Shown piece after piece: positions 53,725-62,452 of a stretch of DNA of 64,000 nt. The position numbers were made by a program, and so were the translations under genes. Positions within the stretch are counted from its first letter, which is position 1; each line of letters begins with the position of its first letter. Origin of the DNA: an uncultured Mycoplasmatota bacterium (GTDB lineage Bacteria; Bacillota_I; Bacilli_A; RF39; UBA660); NCBI GenBank assembly GCA_900548695.1, contig URLC01000001.1, positions 62,001 to 126,000 on the forward strand. Direction: 5' to 3'. The notes under the pieces were generated by a model, which saw only the letters and a program-made list of their open reading frames with translations, did no database searches and was not told the origin of the DNA.

Positions 53725-56217
53725 TTATTTACCGCAGCATTGTTTATATTTTTTACCAGAACCACATGGACAAGGATCATTTCTACCAATCTTTTTTACT
53801 CTTTTAGGAGTTTTTTTCGTTGGCTCTTTTCCAGCTTCATTAGTAATTTTTTTCTTTGCTACTTCCTTGCGCTCGATATTTTGTCTTATTTCTGCTCTTA
53901 ATAGGAACATAGTAACATCTCTATCTATTTTTTGTAACATCTCATCAAATAAGTCATAACCTTCCATTGTATAAGCACGTAGCGGATCTTCTTGGGCATA
54001 TCCTCTTAAGTGAATTCCTTCTCTTAAATGTGACATTGTGTTGATATGTTCCATCCAATAATTATCAACTACCTGTAAAGTTATAGCTTTTTCAAACTCA
54101 TCTATTACTTCTTGTGGAATTTCTTTAATTTTTTCTTCATACTCTTCTGTAACTAATTTTACTAATTTATCAATCGTTTCTTCTGCTGATAAATTATTTA
54201 TTGTTGCTACTTTAATATCTTTCTTTAATAGATTTTCATTAATGAAATCTGTAATTTCTTCGTAATCTTCTTTTGATAAATCACCCGTTGGAACTAAGTG
54301 TGAATTTACTAAATCTTCAATGTGATGACGGAATGTAGAAAGTACCATTTCATGAATTGAGTCACTATCTAAGATTTTATTTCTCTTTTCATACATAATT
54401 TCTCTTTGGTCATTCATAACATCATCATATTGTAGTAATTGTTTACGAATATCAAAGTTGTTTCCTTCAACACGTTTTTGAGCTGTACCAATTGACTTGG
54501 TAAAAGTCTTACTCTGAATAGCTTGATCACCAAGTCCCATTGATTTCATCATTTCACCAATTCTATCTGATCCAAAGCGAACCATTAAATCATCTTTCAT
54601 TGATACAAAAAATTGAGTATATCCTGGATCTCCTTGACGTCCAGAACGTCCACGTAGCTGATTATCAATACGACGTGATTCATGACGTTCTGTTCCTACA
54701 ACACATAAACCTCCTAATTTTTTGATTTCATCAGAAAGTTTAATATCCGTACCACGTCCTGCCATGTTAGTAGCAATAGTTACTGATTTTTGTTGACCGA
54801 TTTTAGAAATAATTTCAGCTTCACGTGCATGATTTTTAGCGTTTAAAACTTCATGTGGAATGTGAGCTTTTTTCAACAAATCGCTAATTAGTTCACTAGT
54901 TTCAATGGCAATTGTACCGATTAAAACAGGTTGTCCTTTTTCATAACGGTCCTTAACAAAATTAATAATTGCTTTATATTTTGCTTCTTTGGTGGCATAA
55001 ACTAAATCTGGAGCATCTATACGAATTACTTCTTTGTTAGTAGGTATTTCTATAACATACATGTTATAAATATTTCTAAATTCTTCTTCTTCTGTTTTAG
55101 CTGTACCAGTCATACCAGACAATTTCTTATACATTCGAAATAGGTTTTGGAATGTAATTGTTGCTAAAGTCTTAGTTTCTTGGTTGATTGTTACTCCTTC
55201 TTTAGCTTCAATCGCTTGATGTAGCCCATCAGAGTATGCACGACCTTTCATTAAACGTCCGGTAAATTGATCTACGATTACAACTTCATCATCTTGAACT
55301 ACATAATCAACATCTTTTTTCATCGAATAATTGGCACGTAGAGCTTGATTAATATAGTGTACTAGTGAAGCATTTTCTATATCATATAAGTTTTTAATAT
55401 GGAAATATTTTTCTGCTTTTTCAGATCCCTCATCAGTTAAAGTAACTGCTTTAGATTTTTCATCATAAACATAGTCTGCTTCCTCTTTTAAACCTTTTGC
55501 AAAGTGATCAGCATCTAAGTATAAATTAGCACTATTCATCTGTCCACCAGAAATAATTAATGGTGTTCTAGCTTCGTCAATTAAAACGGAGTCTACCTCA
55601 TCAATAATTGCAAAGTTTAGAGGTCTTTGAACTCTTTCTTCTTTACGAATTACCATATTATCTCTTAAGTAGTCGAATCCAATTTCATTATTAGTTGAAT
55701 ATAAGATATCACAGTTATAAGCTTCCTGTTTTTCTTTTGCACTTAGTTCTCTAGTATTAACTCCTACTGTTAAACCTAAGAAGCGATAAATGTTACCCAT
55801 CCATTCAGCATCACGACTAGCTAGGTATTCATTAACTGTAATAACATGAACACCATCACCAGTTAAGGCATTTAAATAGCCGGGTAGAACACAAGTTAAG
55901 GTTTTTCCTTCACCAGTTTTCATTTCTGCTATATTTCCATAGTGAATAGCAAGACCACCAAGGATTTGGACATAGAAATGTTTTTCTCCTAATACACGGA
56001 ATGATGCTTCTCTTGCTGTTGCGAAGGCTTCTGGTAAAATTTCATCTAATGTTTCACCATTTTTTAATCTTTCCTTGAACTCTTCTGTTTTATTTTGCAA
56101 TTCTGTATCTGTTAACTTAGAATATTCTTCATCTAAGTCCATTACTTTATCCGCTAGAATTTCAAATCTTTTTAATTCTTTATACTCATGGTCTAATAAT
56201 TTTCTTAATAATTTCAT
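53725..56217 (-). CDS. secA: Preprotein translocase ATPase SecA
   Basis: 830-residue motor that drives preproteins through SecYEG. Nucleotide-binding domain 1 with EMKTGEGKTLTCVLP and IIDEVDSVLIDEARTPLIIS, preprotein cross-linking domain, second motor domain with TNMAGRGTDIKL and LRGRSGRQGDPG, and the C-terminal zinc-binding tail NDPCPCGSGKKYKQCCGK that contacts SecB-like partners or ribosomes. Separated from hpf by a terminator; its start has AAGGAGATG. Confidence 0.98.
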   Translation of the reverse strand: MKLLRKLLDHEYKELKRFEILADKVMDLDEEYSKLTDTELQNKTEEFKERLKNGETLDEILPEAFATAREASFRVLGEKHFYVQILGGLAIHYGNIAEMKTGEGKTLTCVLPGYLNALTGDGVHVITVNEYLASRDAEWMGNIYRFLGLTVGVNTRELSAKEKQEAYNCDILYSTNNEIGFDYLRDNMVIRKEERVQRPLNFAIIDEVDSVLIDEARTPLIISGGQMNSANLYLDADHFAKGLKEEADYVYDEKSKAVTLTDEGSEKAEKYFHIKNLYDIENASLVHYINQALRANYSMKKDVDYVVQDDEVVIVDQFTGRLMKGRAYSDGLHQAIEAKEGVTINQETKTLATITFQNLFRMYKKLSGMTGTAKTEEEEFRNIYNMYVIEIPTNKEVIRIDAPDLVYATKEAKYKAIINFVKDRYEKGQPVLIGTIAIETSELISDLLKKAHIPHEVLNAKNHAREAEIISKIGQQKSVTIATNMAGRGTDIKLSDEIKKLGGLCVVGTERHESRRIDNQLRGRSGRQGDPGYTQFFVSMKDDLMVRFGSDRIGEMMKSMGLGDQAIQSKTFTKSIGTAQKRVEGNNFDIRKQLLQYDDVMNDQREIMYEKRNKILDSDSIHEMVLSTFRHHIEDLVNSHLVPTGDLSKEDYEEITDFINENLLKKDIKVATINNLSAEETIDKLVKLVTEEYEEKIKEIPQEVIDEFEKAITLQVVDNYWMEHINTMSHLREGIHLRGYAQEDPLRAYTMEGYDLFDEMLQKIDRDVTMFLLRAEIRQNIERKEVAKKKITNEAGKEPTKKTPKRVKKIGRNDPCPCGSGKKYKQCCGK

Positions 56218-56251
56218 TCTAACATCTCCTTAACTTATTATTTTACCAAAA

Positions 56252-56285
56252 AAAAAGGAAGAATAAAAGAATATTCTTCCTTTTT
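56252..56285 (-). terminator. Terminator between hpf and secA
   Basis: AAAAAGGAAGAATA, six-base loop, TATTCTTCCTTTTT with T run on the minus strand: a 14-bp perfect stem. Confidence 0.85.
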
Positions 56286-56289
56286 CTTT

Positions 56290-56820
56290 TTATTCAGACT
56301 CTATTATACCATAGTTTCCATCTGTTCTTTTGTATACAACAGCAGGCTGATTTGTTTCACTGTCCTTATACATATAGAATTGGTGACCTAATAGCTCCAT
56401 TTGAAGTATTGCCTCTTCTTCATTCATTGGCTTTACTTCAACTTTCTTTCTCTTTAAGATCTTCTTTTCTTCTTCAAAATCTTCTTCTGAAAAGGCAGCT
56501 AAATCAAAATCATGATTTATTTTTCCTTGTCTAGACATAATTCTCGTTTTATTTTTACGAATTTGTCTTTCAAGTTTATCAACTGTTTTATCAACAGCTG
56601 CATAGAAGTCATCTTTTGTCTCCTCTGATCTTAAAATATATGCTTTTAGTGGTATGGTAATTTCTACTCGTTGTTCGTGGTTTTTTACTTTAACTATGAC
56701 AGATGCGCGAACATTATCGCTATTTTCTAGATATTTATTCAATTTTTCTAACTTTTCTTCAATGTAATCCTTCATAGCATCAGTAACTTTTAGTTTATCT
56801 CCGTGAATAATAATTTCCAT
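56290..56820 (-). CDS. hpf: Long-form ribosome hibernation promoting factor
   Basis: 176 residues, long HPF: N-terminal ribosome-binding beta-alpha domain (about 1-100; MEIIIHGDKLKVTDAMKDYI) and C-terminal dimerisation domain (about 122-175; VEVKPMNEEEAILQMELLGH) that pairs 70S into 100S particles. Placement before secA is common in Firmicutes. An extended -10 (TGCTATACT, -10 at 56848-56843) and AGGAGG precede it. Confidence 0.96.
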   Translation of the reverse strand: MEIIIHGDKLKVTDAMKDYIEEKLEKLNKYLENSDNVRASVIVKVKNHEQRVEITIPLKAYILRSEETKDDFYAAVDKTVDKLERQIRKNKTRIMSRQGKINHDFDLAAFSEEDFEEEKKILKRKKVEVKPMNEEEAILQMELLGHQFYMYKDSETNQPAVVYKRTDGNYGIIESE

Positions 56821-56871
56821 ACTATCACCTCCTTATACCCGTAGTATAGCACAAATCAGAAAAAAAAACCA

Positions 56872-57093
56872 CTATTTAACATTAGCAGTTTCTTTAACTA
56901 ATTTTACATTTAAAGCTTGGTAACCTTTACTTGTTTCAACCAACTTAAATTCTACTAGTTGACCTTCTGATAAAGTCTTATAACCATCTATTTCGATTGC
57001 AGAATAATGTACAAAAATATCTTCATTTTCTTTATATTCTATAAAGCCATATCCTTTATCATTATTGAACCACTTAACGCGTCCAACCATCAT
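56872..57093 (-). CDS. Cold-shock domain protein
   Basis: 73-residue OB-fold nucleic-acid chaperone. RNP1 KGYGFIEY and RNP2 DIFVHYSAI are intact, with [13 protein letters not shown] at the front. Start placed at 57093 behind GAGGTGT; an in-frame codon at 57117 is not supported. No long cold-shock 5' leader is apparent. The 239-bp region it shares with agrB contains tandem 0A-like boxes. Confidence 0.95.
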   Translation of the reverse strand: MMVGRVKWFNNDKGYGFIEYKENEDIFVHYSAIEIDGYKTLSEGQLVEFKLVETSKGYQALNVKLVKETANVK

Positions 57094-57221
57094 ACTCTTA
57101 CACCTCATTTCTACCAAAAGTTCTATTTGGTTATTTCATTCTAACAAAAATAATTTTATATTTTTAATTAAGTCCCTAAATTGTTAATTCAAGATACCTA
57201 TTTGGTATAATAATTGCATTT

Positions 57222-57238
57222 TTCGACAATATTCGACT
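57222..57238. promoter_or_regulatory. Tandem 0A-box-like heptamers upstream of agrB and csp
   Basis: TTCGACA (57222-57228), ATA, TTCGACT (57232-57238): on the minus strand TGTCGAA and AGTCGAA, 7/7 and 6/7 to the Spo0A heptamer, separated by exactly 3 bp, the spacing of tandem Spo0A sites. Confidence 0.5.
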
Positions 57239-57295
57239 TTTTATATTCATCGATGACAAATCGTTTCCTTTTTCTTTTTTCTATCTAAATTATAG

Positions 57296-57312
57296 TATAA
57301 TTTTGGTATGAT
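57296..57312 (+). promoter_or_regulatory. Promoter region of agrBD
   Basis: Candidate -10 boxes TATAAT (57296-57301) and an extended TGGTATGAT (57304-57312). No good -35, consistent with a promoter that needs an activator such as AgrA. Confidence 0.45.
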
Positions 57313-57332
57313 GTGAATTTTGGTGATTTTTT

Positions 57333-57932
57333 ATGAAAAATTTATTTTTAAATAATAGTATGGAGTTTATTTGCAAATATCAAAGCTTTTCCGAACTTGA
57401 GAAAAAGAAATTACGTTATGGATTAGAAGGCATTTATTTAACTATTACTAAACTTATTATATTAATTATTATTGCTGTTGCTTTAAATATGTTAAAAGAG
57501 TTTATTATTATCGCAATATTATTTAATATTATTAGATATACAGGATTTGGATTTCATGCAGAAAAGAGTTGGCAATGCTTATTATTTTCTACTTTTAACT
57601 TTATATTAATTCCGTATAGCCTATTCAATTTAAAACTGTCTAATACTATAGTTTTAGGTATTTGCGTCCTATCTATTTTACATTTTTTATTATTTGCACC
57701 TGCTGATACAAAAAAAAGACCTCTTCCTAATCAAAAGAAGAGAGCTATTCGTAAGTTTATTACTGTTATTGTTGGATGTTTTTATACCCTATTAATCATT
57801 TGTTTAGATAGTAATTATTGGACTAATATTTTACTTTCTGTACTTATTATACAAGCAATTGTTATTAGTCCTATTACTTATTGGTTGTTTGGACAACCAT
57901 ATCATAATTATAAGAAGTTAAGTGCTAATTAG
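57333..57932 (+). CDS. agrB: AgrB-like peptide processing and export protein
   Basis: Membrane cysteine endopeptidase that cuts the AgrD C-terminal tail and forms the thiolactone, 199 residues. Catalytic His75 and Cys82 lie in RYTGFGFHAEKSWQCLLFS with the 7-residue separation seen in staphylococcal AgrB (His77/Cys84). Four to five membrane helices (about 36-65, 84-100, 104-123, 142-160, 165-185) and the conserved FAPADTKKRPLPNQKKR loop. GGTGAT ribosome binding site. Followed by agrD after 32 bp; the pair is convergent with agrC. Confidence 0.93.
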   Translation: MKNLFLNNSMEFICKYQSFSELEKKKLRYGLEGIYLTITKLIILIIIAVALNMLKEFIIIAILFNIIRYTGFGFHAEKSWQCLLFSTFNFILIPYSLFNLKLSNTIVLGICVLSILHFLLFAPADTKKRPLPNQKKRAIRKFITVIVGCFYTLLIICLDSNYWTNILLSVLIIQAIVISPITYWLFGQPYHNYKKLSAN

Positions 57933-57964
57933 CATTTAATTAATATATTATCGAGGAGTGTATC

Positions 57965-58087
57965 ATGAAAAAAAGATTATCGATGTTGTTGGCAGCGGTG
58001 GCTATGATGGCAACCGGTGTTGCTGGCCTGGGGTGTTTGTGGATTATTGCTGGTGAGCCAAAAGCATTTATGTTTTTTAAGGATTAG
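57965..58087 (+). CDS. agrD: AgrD-like cyclic autoinducer peptide precursor
   Basis: 40-residue prepeptide with an excellent GAGGAG ribosome binding site. It has the three-part AgrD layout: amphipathic basic leader MKKRLSMLLAAVAMMATGVA, core GLGCLWII with Cys24, and acidic/proline tail AGEPKAFMFFKD for AgrB recognition. By analogy with staphylococcal CDFIM, the thiolactone would link Cys24 to Ile28. Its base composition is far richer in G+C than its neighbours. The last 11 bp overlap the end of agrC on the other strand. Confidence 0.87.
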   Translation: MKKRLSMLLAAVAMMATGVAGLGCLWIIAGEPKAFMFFKD

Positions 58088-59396
58088 CATCCTTTTTCTT
58101 TTTGTTTTTTAGTATACATAATTCTTGAATGTAATAGTTTTCTATAATTTCTTGCTTTTGAGTTATCCATTTATTTTCTTTTATTAACTTAGAAGCAAAA
58201 TATAGACCATTTCCTCTTCCTTCTCCTTTTGATGATACCCCTTTTTTGTTTCTATCATTTAGACTTTTATGCTTTTTAAAGGTATTTGAAAATACAAAAT
58301 TCACTTTATCTTTCAACTCATATATTTCAATAGATAAATTTTTCTTTCTGCTTTCAGCTGCCGCTTCAATAGCATTATCAAAATATATCCCTATAAGTTT
58401 ACATAAAATTCTAATTTCTTTTTCTGATAGTTTTGTTAATATTCCTTTAGATTCTATACTTACCTCTGTTATTAAATTAATTTTGTGCTTTTGAGCTATA
58501 GCAGATTTGTAGTACATTAAACCTTTTATTCCACCCTTTGGAAGATTTTTTAAATTAGTTACGGCTTGTCCCTCAATGTTAATGTTATCCTCTAAGATTT
58601 CATCAATTTTATTTTTTACTTTTTTCTCTTTTGTTAAACAGCGTAATACTGCTAATTGATTTTTATATTCATGACGGTTTAATTGGTCTTTTTCTATCCA
58701 GTCTTCAAACGTCTGAATATAATTAAATAAACCATCATACTCTAGGCTCAATTGCTTATAATTATTCTGCTCTTTAATGAAGATATATGTAATAATTAAA
58801 AATATAACTATTACTAGTACATTTATAAAATAATTTATATTGAAATTATTTGCTTTTGTAATATTATATGCTAAACAACAAAAATCTATAATAAGTAGTA
58901 TGATAAATACTAAATTGATAGTTTTAGTTTTACTGTTTACATTTTTATAAAACTTGTAGAACTGTAGGTGTAATTTATTTATATTTATTAAGCTTATACT
59001 TATCAAGTTCACTATTATATTAGTCATTAAAAATATAATAGAATTATTTCTAAATTCATTTATGTCTAGGAACATCGTAAATAATGTTGCTGTTATTATA
59101 TCTGAAAGAAATAATAGCAACATTAATAGTCCATTTACAATAGTTGATTCCTGGATAGTTATTCTAAATATATTTTTAAAAATAATAATATTTAGTAAGA
59201 AAATAGTAATAGTATAAAGACTTGTATATTGAATTTTATATGATATTACTGAGAAAATTATCAAGATTAGCAATAATAAAACTATTTTACATGATATTTT
59301 TTGGCTACTTTTTTCATTTAATATCTTCTTGATTATGTAATAACTAGTAACAGTTAATAATATAGCACAAACTACTCTAACTAATACCTCTAACAC
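58077..59396 (-). CDS. agrC: AgrC-like receptor histidine kinase
   Basis: 439-residue sensor of the HPK10 type. Six to seven membrane helices (1-205) form the peptide receptor; the dimerisation domain has phospho-acceptor His242 in NRHEYKNQLAVL; the ATPase domain has the N box LIGIYFDNAIEAA (Asn341) and the G box SKGEGRGNGLYFASKL. Its start overlaps agrA by 20 bp, so it is coupled to the upstream agrA, the reverse of the usual agrC-agrA order. Its stop overlaps agrD tail to tail. Confidence 0.93.
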   Translation of the reverse strand: MLEVLVRVVCAILLTVTSYYIIKKILNEKSSQKISCKIVLLLLILIIFSVISYKIQYTSLYTITIFLLNIIIFKNIFRITIQESTIVNGLLMLLLFLSDIITATLFTMFLDINEFRNNSIIFLMTNIIVNLISISLININKLHLQFYKFYKNVNSKTKTINLVFIILLIIDFCCLAYNITKANNFNINYFINVLVIVIFLIITYIFIKEQNNYKQLSLEYDGLFNYIQTFEDWIEKDQLNRHEYKNQLAVLRCLTKEKKVKNKIDEILEDNINIEGQAVTNLKNLPKGGIKGLMYYKSAIAQKHKINLITEVSIESKGILTKLSEKEIRILCKLIGIYFDNAIEAAAESRKKNLSIEIYELKDKVNFVFSNTFKKHKSLNDRNKKGVSSKGEGRGNGLYFASKLIKENKWITQKQEIIENYYIQELCILKNKKKKDANP

Positions 59397-60108
59397 GATT
59401 ATACATCTCCTTCTTTTTACTTCTTGATATTTCTGTAAATTCTTGATTGTTTTTTAGTATTGCTACATTTCTTGTTAGACTATAACTTTTTACTTTATCT
59501 ATATTTATGGCTACTCCTCTATTACATTTAAAGAATCTTTTATCTAACATTTTTAGTAGTTCATCTAAAGTTGCTACTATGTGATATATATTATCACTTG
59601 TATAAATACTACATTTTTTACTACCTATTTCTTTTTCGACTTTTATTATATCTCTAAACTCAATATTATAAGCAATTTTCTTGTAAGTATATTTTAAACT
59701 TTTATATTTGTTATCATAATTTTTCATACAAATAAGTAAGGCATCTTCTAATTTCTTTTCTGAATGATCTAATTTATTGATAAAATCAACCAACATTAGT
59801 CTTTTACCTAAAGCTTCATATTTATATTCTTGATAACCAGAAATCATAATAATCATTGATGTCCAGTCATCATATTCTTCTCTAATTAATCTTGCGGCAT
59901 CTATACCAGATCCCTCATCTGTTCTGATATCCAATAAAAACACTTTAAATCCTGGAGTATCTTTGGCAGCTTTTTTCCATTTGTTGTTATAACAATTAAA
60001 TGTTTGATATTTATACTCTACATCATATTTCATCATAAATTTATCTATTTGATATAAGTAAGATTTTTGCAACACCGGCTCATCTTCGCAAATTATAAAG
60101 TTAATCAT
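59377..60108 (-). CDS. agrA: AgrA-like LytTR response regulator
   Basis: 243 residues. Receiver domain (1-125) with acidic Glu8-Asp9-Glu10 and phospho-acceptor Asp60 (VFLLDIRTDEG); LytTR DNA-binding domain (about 140-240) with KYTYKKIAYNIEFRDIIKVE, RFFKCNRGVAINIDKVKS and EFTEISRSKK. Start at 60108 behind GAAGGAGAC; the in-frame ATG at 60141 has no ribosome binding site. Together with agrC it should read the AgrD peptide and probably activate agrBD. Confidence 0.93.
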   Translation of the reverse strand: MINFIICEDEPVLQKSYLYQIDKFMMKYDVEYKYQTFNCYNNKWKKAAKDTPGFKVFLLDIRTDEGSGIDAARLIREEYDDWTSMIIMISGYQEYKYEALGKRLMLVDFINKLDHSEKKLEDALLICMKNYDNKYKSLKYTYKKIAYNIEFRDIIKVEKEIGSKKCSIYTSDNIYHIVATLDELLKMLDKRFFKCNRGVAINIDKVKSYSLTRNVAILKNNQEFTEISRSKKKEMYNRVRGIS

Positions 60109-60153
60109 TTTTGTCTCCTTCTCTTTTCCATAATTTTCCATTTTATTTACACG

Positions 60154-60176
60154 AAAAAACTGCTATCTCTTAGCAG
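60154..60176 (-). terminator. Terminator of the tagO/wecA-type gene
   Basis: CTGCTA-AGAGA-TAGCAG followed by TTTTTT on the minus strand, at the stop codon; separates it from agrA. Confidence 0.8.
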
Positions 60177-61284
60177 CTTTTTTCTTTTTTTTAGATTCTT
60201 TTTTCCTAAATATCAAGAACTTTTCTTCGATTTTTTTCGTTCTTGTTGGGGTCTTGTCGGAGATTATAGTTGTATGTAACACAAACCATAATACAATAAT
60301 AAATATGATTATATATATTATCTTTCCTAAAACTGGATCTTTAATTGTATATAGAATAGATGCCGCTGCAAATAGTAAATTTATACCGTAAATAATCAAT
60401 ACTGTTGTCCTTTGTGAAAAATTCATTCCTAATAATTGGTGATGAAGATGCTGTTTATCAGCCTTAAATGGTGGTTGGCCTTTTAGCAGCCTTCTAATAA
60501 TTGCGAATAAAGTGTCTAAAATAGGAATTCCTAAAATCATAATTGGAACAAAGAACGAAGTTAAAGCTGGTCCTTTAAACTCTAATAATGTTATAATCGA
60601 TATAATAAATCCCATAAATGTAGCACAATCTCCAGCGAATATTTTGGCAGGATAAAAATTATGTAATAGGAAGCCTAATGTAGAACCAAGCATGATAAAG
60701 GTTAATATCATAACAAGGCTACTACCTCTTCCCTGATAAAATCCTATAATTCCTATCGTTAAGAAAAATATGGAACAGATTCCTCCGCTGAGTCCATCAG
60801 CACCATCAATTAAGTTTATAATATTGGTACAGGCAACGATGAATAGTATCGTAATCCAAGGAGCTAATACTCCAAAGTTTAGAGAGAAACCGAAAGCAGT
60901 GATATTATCAAGAGTTATTCCACCATAAAAAACAATAATACAGGCTGCAATTAGGTGCCCTATCATTTTTTGATAAGCTCTAATTGGTTTTATATCATCA
61001 ATAATGCCAGTTAAGATTACAATAAAACTACCAATCAAAATAGAATTCATTCTAATACTTTGTTCACCAAAAAGCATATAACCAAATAAAAAACCTAAAA
61101 ATATGCCAACTCCACCTAGTTGCGGTGTTGCTTTTTTATGTATATGTCGATTTCCCTCATCAGCTCGTGGAACGTCCACCGCTCCAACATGAATGGCAAT
61201 TCGTTTTATTATTGGAATAATTAATGCGGTAAATATAAAAGTAACTAATACTATTTTACTAGCATTTAGGATTTGTTCTCTCAT
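60163..61284 (-). CDS. Undecaprenyl-phosphate sugar-1-phosphate transferase (TagO/WecA family)
   Basis: Polyprenyl-P glycosyl-1-phosphate transferase, 373 residues, about ten membrane helices, which starts lipid-linked wall polymer synthesis (teichoic acid or related) by adding GlcNAc-1-P. Catalytic NLIDGADGL (Mg-binding Asp pair), FAGDCATFMGF where most have FLGDSGS, and the cytosolic KQHLHHQLL typical of this branch. A polybasic C-terminal tail. Start at ATG 61284 behind AGGAAGTG. Extended -10 TGCTATAAT at 61313-61305. Confidence 0.92.
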   Translation of the reverse strand: MREQILNASKIVLVTFIFTALIIPIIKRIAIHVGAVDVPRADEGNRHIHKKATPQLGGVGIFLGFLFGYMLFGEQSIRMNSILIGSFIVILTGIIDDIKPIRAYQKMIGHLIAACIIVFYGGITLDNITAFGFSLNFGVLAPWITILFIVACTNIINLIDGADGLSGGICSIFFLTIGIIGFYQGRGSSLVMILTFIMLGSTLGFLLHNFYPAKIFAGDCATFMGFIISIITLLEFKGPALTSFFVPIMILGIPILDTLFAIIRRLLKGQPPFKADKQHLHHQLLGMNFSQRTTVLIIYGINLLFAAASILYTIKDPVLGKIIYIIIFIIVLWFVLHTTIISDKTPTRTKKIEEKFLIFRKKESKKKKKAAKR

Positions 61285-61334
61285 CTTATTCACTTCCTAC
61301 TAAAATTATAGCAGAATTATTTTTATTAGAAAAG

Positions 61335-61355
61335 AAAAAAACCAATTTTATTGGT
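61335..61355 (-). terminator. Terminator of mbl
   Basis: ACCAAT-AAA-ATTGGT followed by TTTTTTT on the minus strand at the stop codon. Confidence 0.8.
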
Positions 61356-62343
61356 CTTCTTCTAATAACGCTATATTATCTAATAAGCTTCCAGTACCTT
61401 CAACTACACAGGTTAATGGAGATTCTGCAATTAAAATAGGTACTTGTAATTCCTTTTCTAATAAATCAGGTAAACCTCTTAACATTGCTCCTCCACCTGT
61501 TAAAATTATACCTTTTTCGACAATATCACCTGATAATTCTGGTGGGGTTTGTTCTAATACATTCGTTGTTGCCTTAATAATTTTTTGTAAGCTTTCTTCT
61601 AAGGCGTCTTTTGTTTCATCTTGTGTTATTTCTATAGTATGTGGTAAACCAGTTATTAGATTTCTACCTCTTACTTCTAATTTTTCTTTTTTATTTGGAT
61701 CAAAAATATTTGCAAAATTTATTTTAATATCTTCAGCTGTTCTTTCTCCTATTAATAATTTATATTTTTCTTTGATATATTTTATGATGTCTTGATCAAA
61801 TACATTCCCAGCAACCCTAACTGATTCTGATGATACAATATCATTTAATGAAAGAATTGCGATATCTGTTGTTCCTCCACCAATATCAATAACCATATTA
61901 GCTGTTGGCTTGGAAATATCCATTCCTGCACCGATAGCTGCTACTTTTGGCTCTTCTTCAATATAAACTTTTCTAGCTCCTGTTCTTTCTGCTGCTTCTT
62001 TAATTGCATTTTTTTCTACTGGTGTAATATTTGTTGGACAGCATATTAATATTCTAGGTCTGGAGAATAATTTTTTAGCTTTTATTTTCTTGATAAATGC
62101 ATTAAGCATAATTTCAGTTACTTCAAAATCAGCAATAACCCCGTCTTTCATTGGTCTTATTGCTTTTACTTTTCCAGGAGTTCTACCTAACATCTCATTG
62201 GCTTCTGAACCTACGGCTATTACACTTTTAGAATCAGTATCAATTGCTACAATACTTGGTTCATTTAATACAATTCCCTGACCTTTAATATATATCAAAA
62301 CGTTTGCTGTTCCTAAATCAATTCCAATATCTTTTGCCCACAT
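61348..62343 (-). CDS. mbl: MreB/Mbl actin-like rod-shape protein
   Basis: Bacterial actin that guides lateral wall synthesis, 331 residues. Phosphate 1 GIDLGTANVLIYIKG, phosphate 2 MVIDIGGGTTDIAILS, adenosine motif ILTGGGAMLRGLPDLL. Position after spoIIQ matches Bacillus mbl; no mreC/mreD follow, which also fits Mbl rather than MreB. Start at 62343 behind AAGGATG; the ATG at 62367 is in frame but unsupported. Implies rod shape. Confidence 0.93.
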   Translation of the reverse strand: MWAKDIGIDLGTANVLIYIKGQGIVLNEPSIVAIDTDSKSVIAVGSEANEMLGRTPGKVKAIRPMKDGVIADFEVTEIMLNAFIKKIKAKKLFSRPRILICCPTNITPVEKNAIKEAAERTGARKVYIEEEPKVAAIGAGMDISKPTANMVIDIGGGTTDIAILSLNDIVSSESVRVAGNVFDQDIIKYIKEKYKLLIGERTAEDIKINFANIFDPNKKEKLEVRGRNLITGLPHTIEITQDETKDALEESLQKIIKATTNVLEQTPPELSGDIVEKGIILTGGGAMLRGLPDLLEKELQVPILIAESPLTCVVEGTGSLLDNIALLEEDQ

Positions 62344-62430
62344 ATCTGTCACATCCTTTTCTGTCATTAATATTTTATCATAAAATTTTGGTTTTATAAT
62401 AAAATATATTCATATTTTTTCTATTTATGA

Positions 62431-62452
62431 AAAAAAGAGTCTATTGCTCTTT
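62431..62452 (-). terminator. Terminator of spoIIQ
   Basis: AAAGAG, seven-base loop, CTCTTT followed by TTTT on the minus strand. Confidence 0.65.

Noticed and set aside
57164..57193. TTAATTAAG and TTAATTCAAG 20 bp apart as an AgrA direct repeat
   Set aside because: Almost pure A/T words in A/T-rich DNA; similarity to the known AgrA site is too weak.
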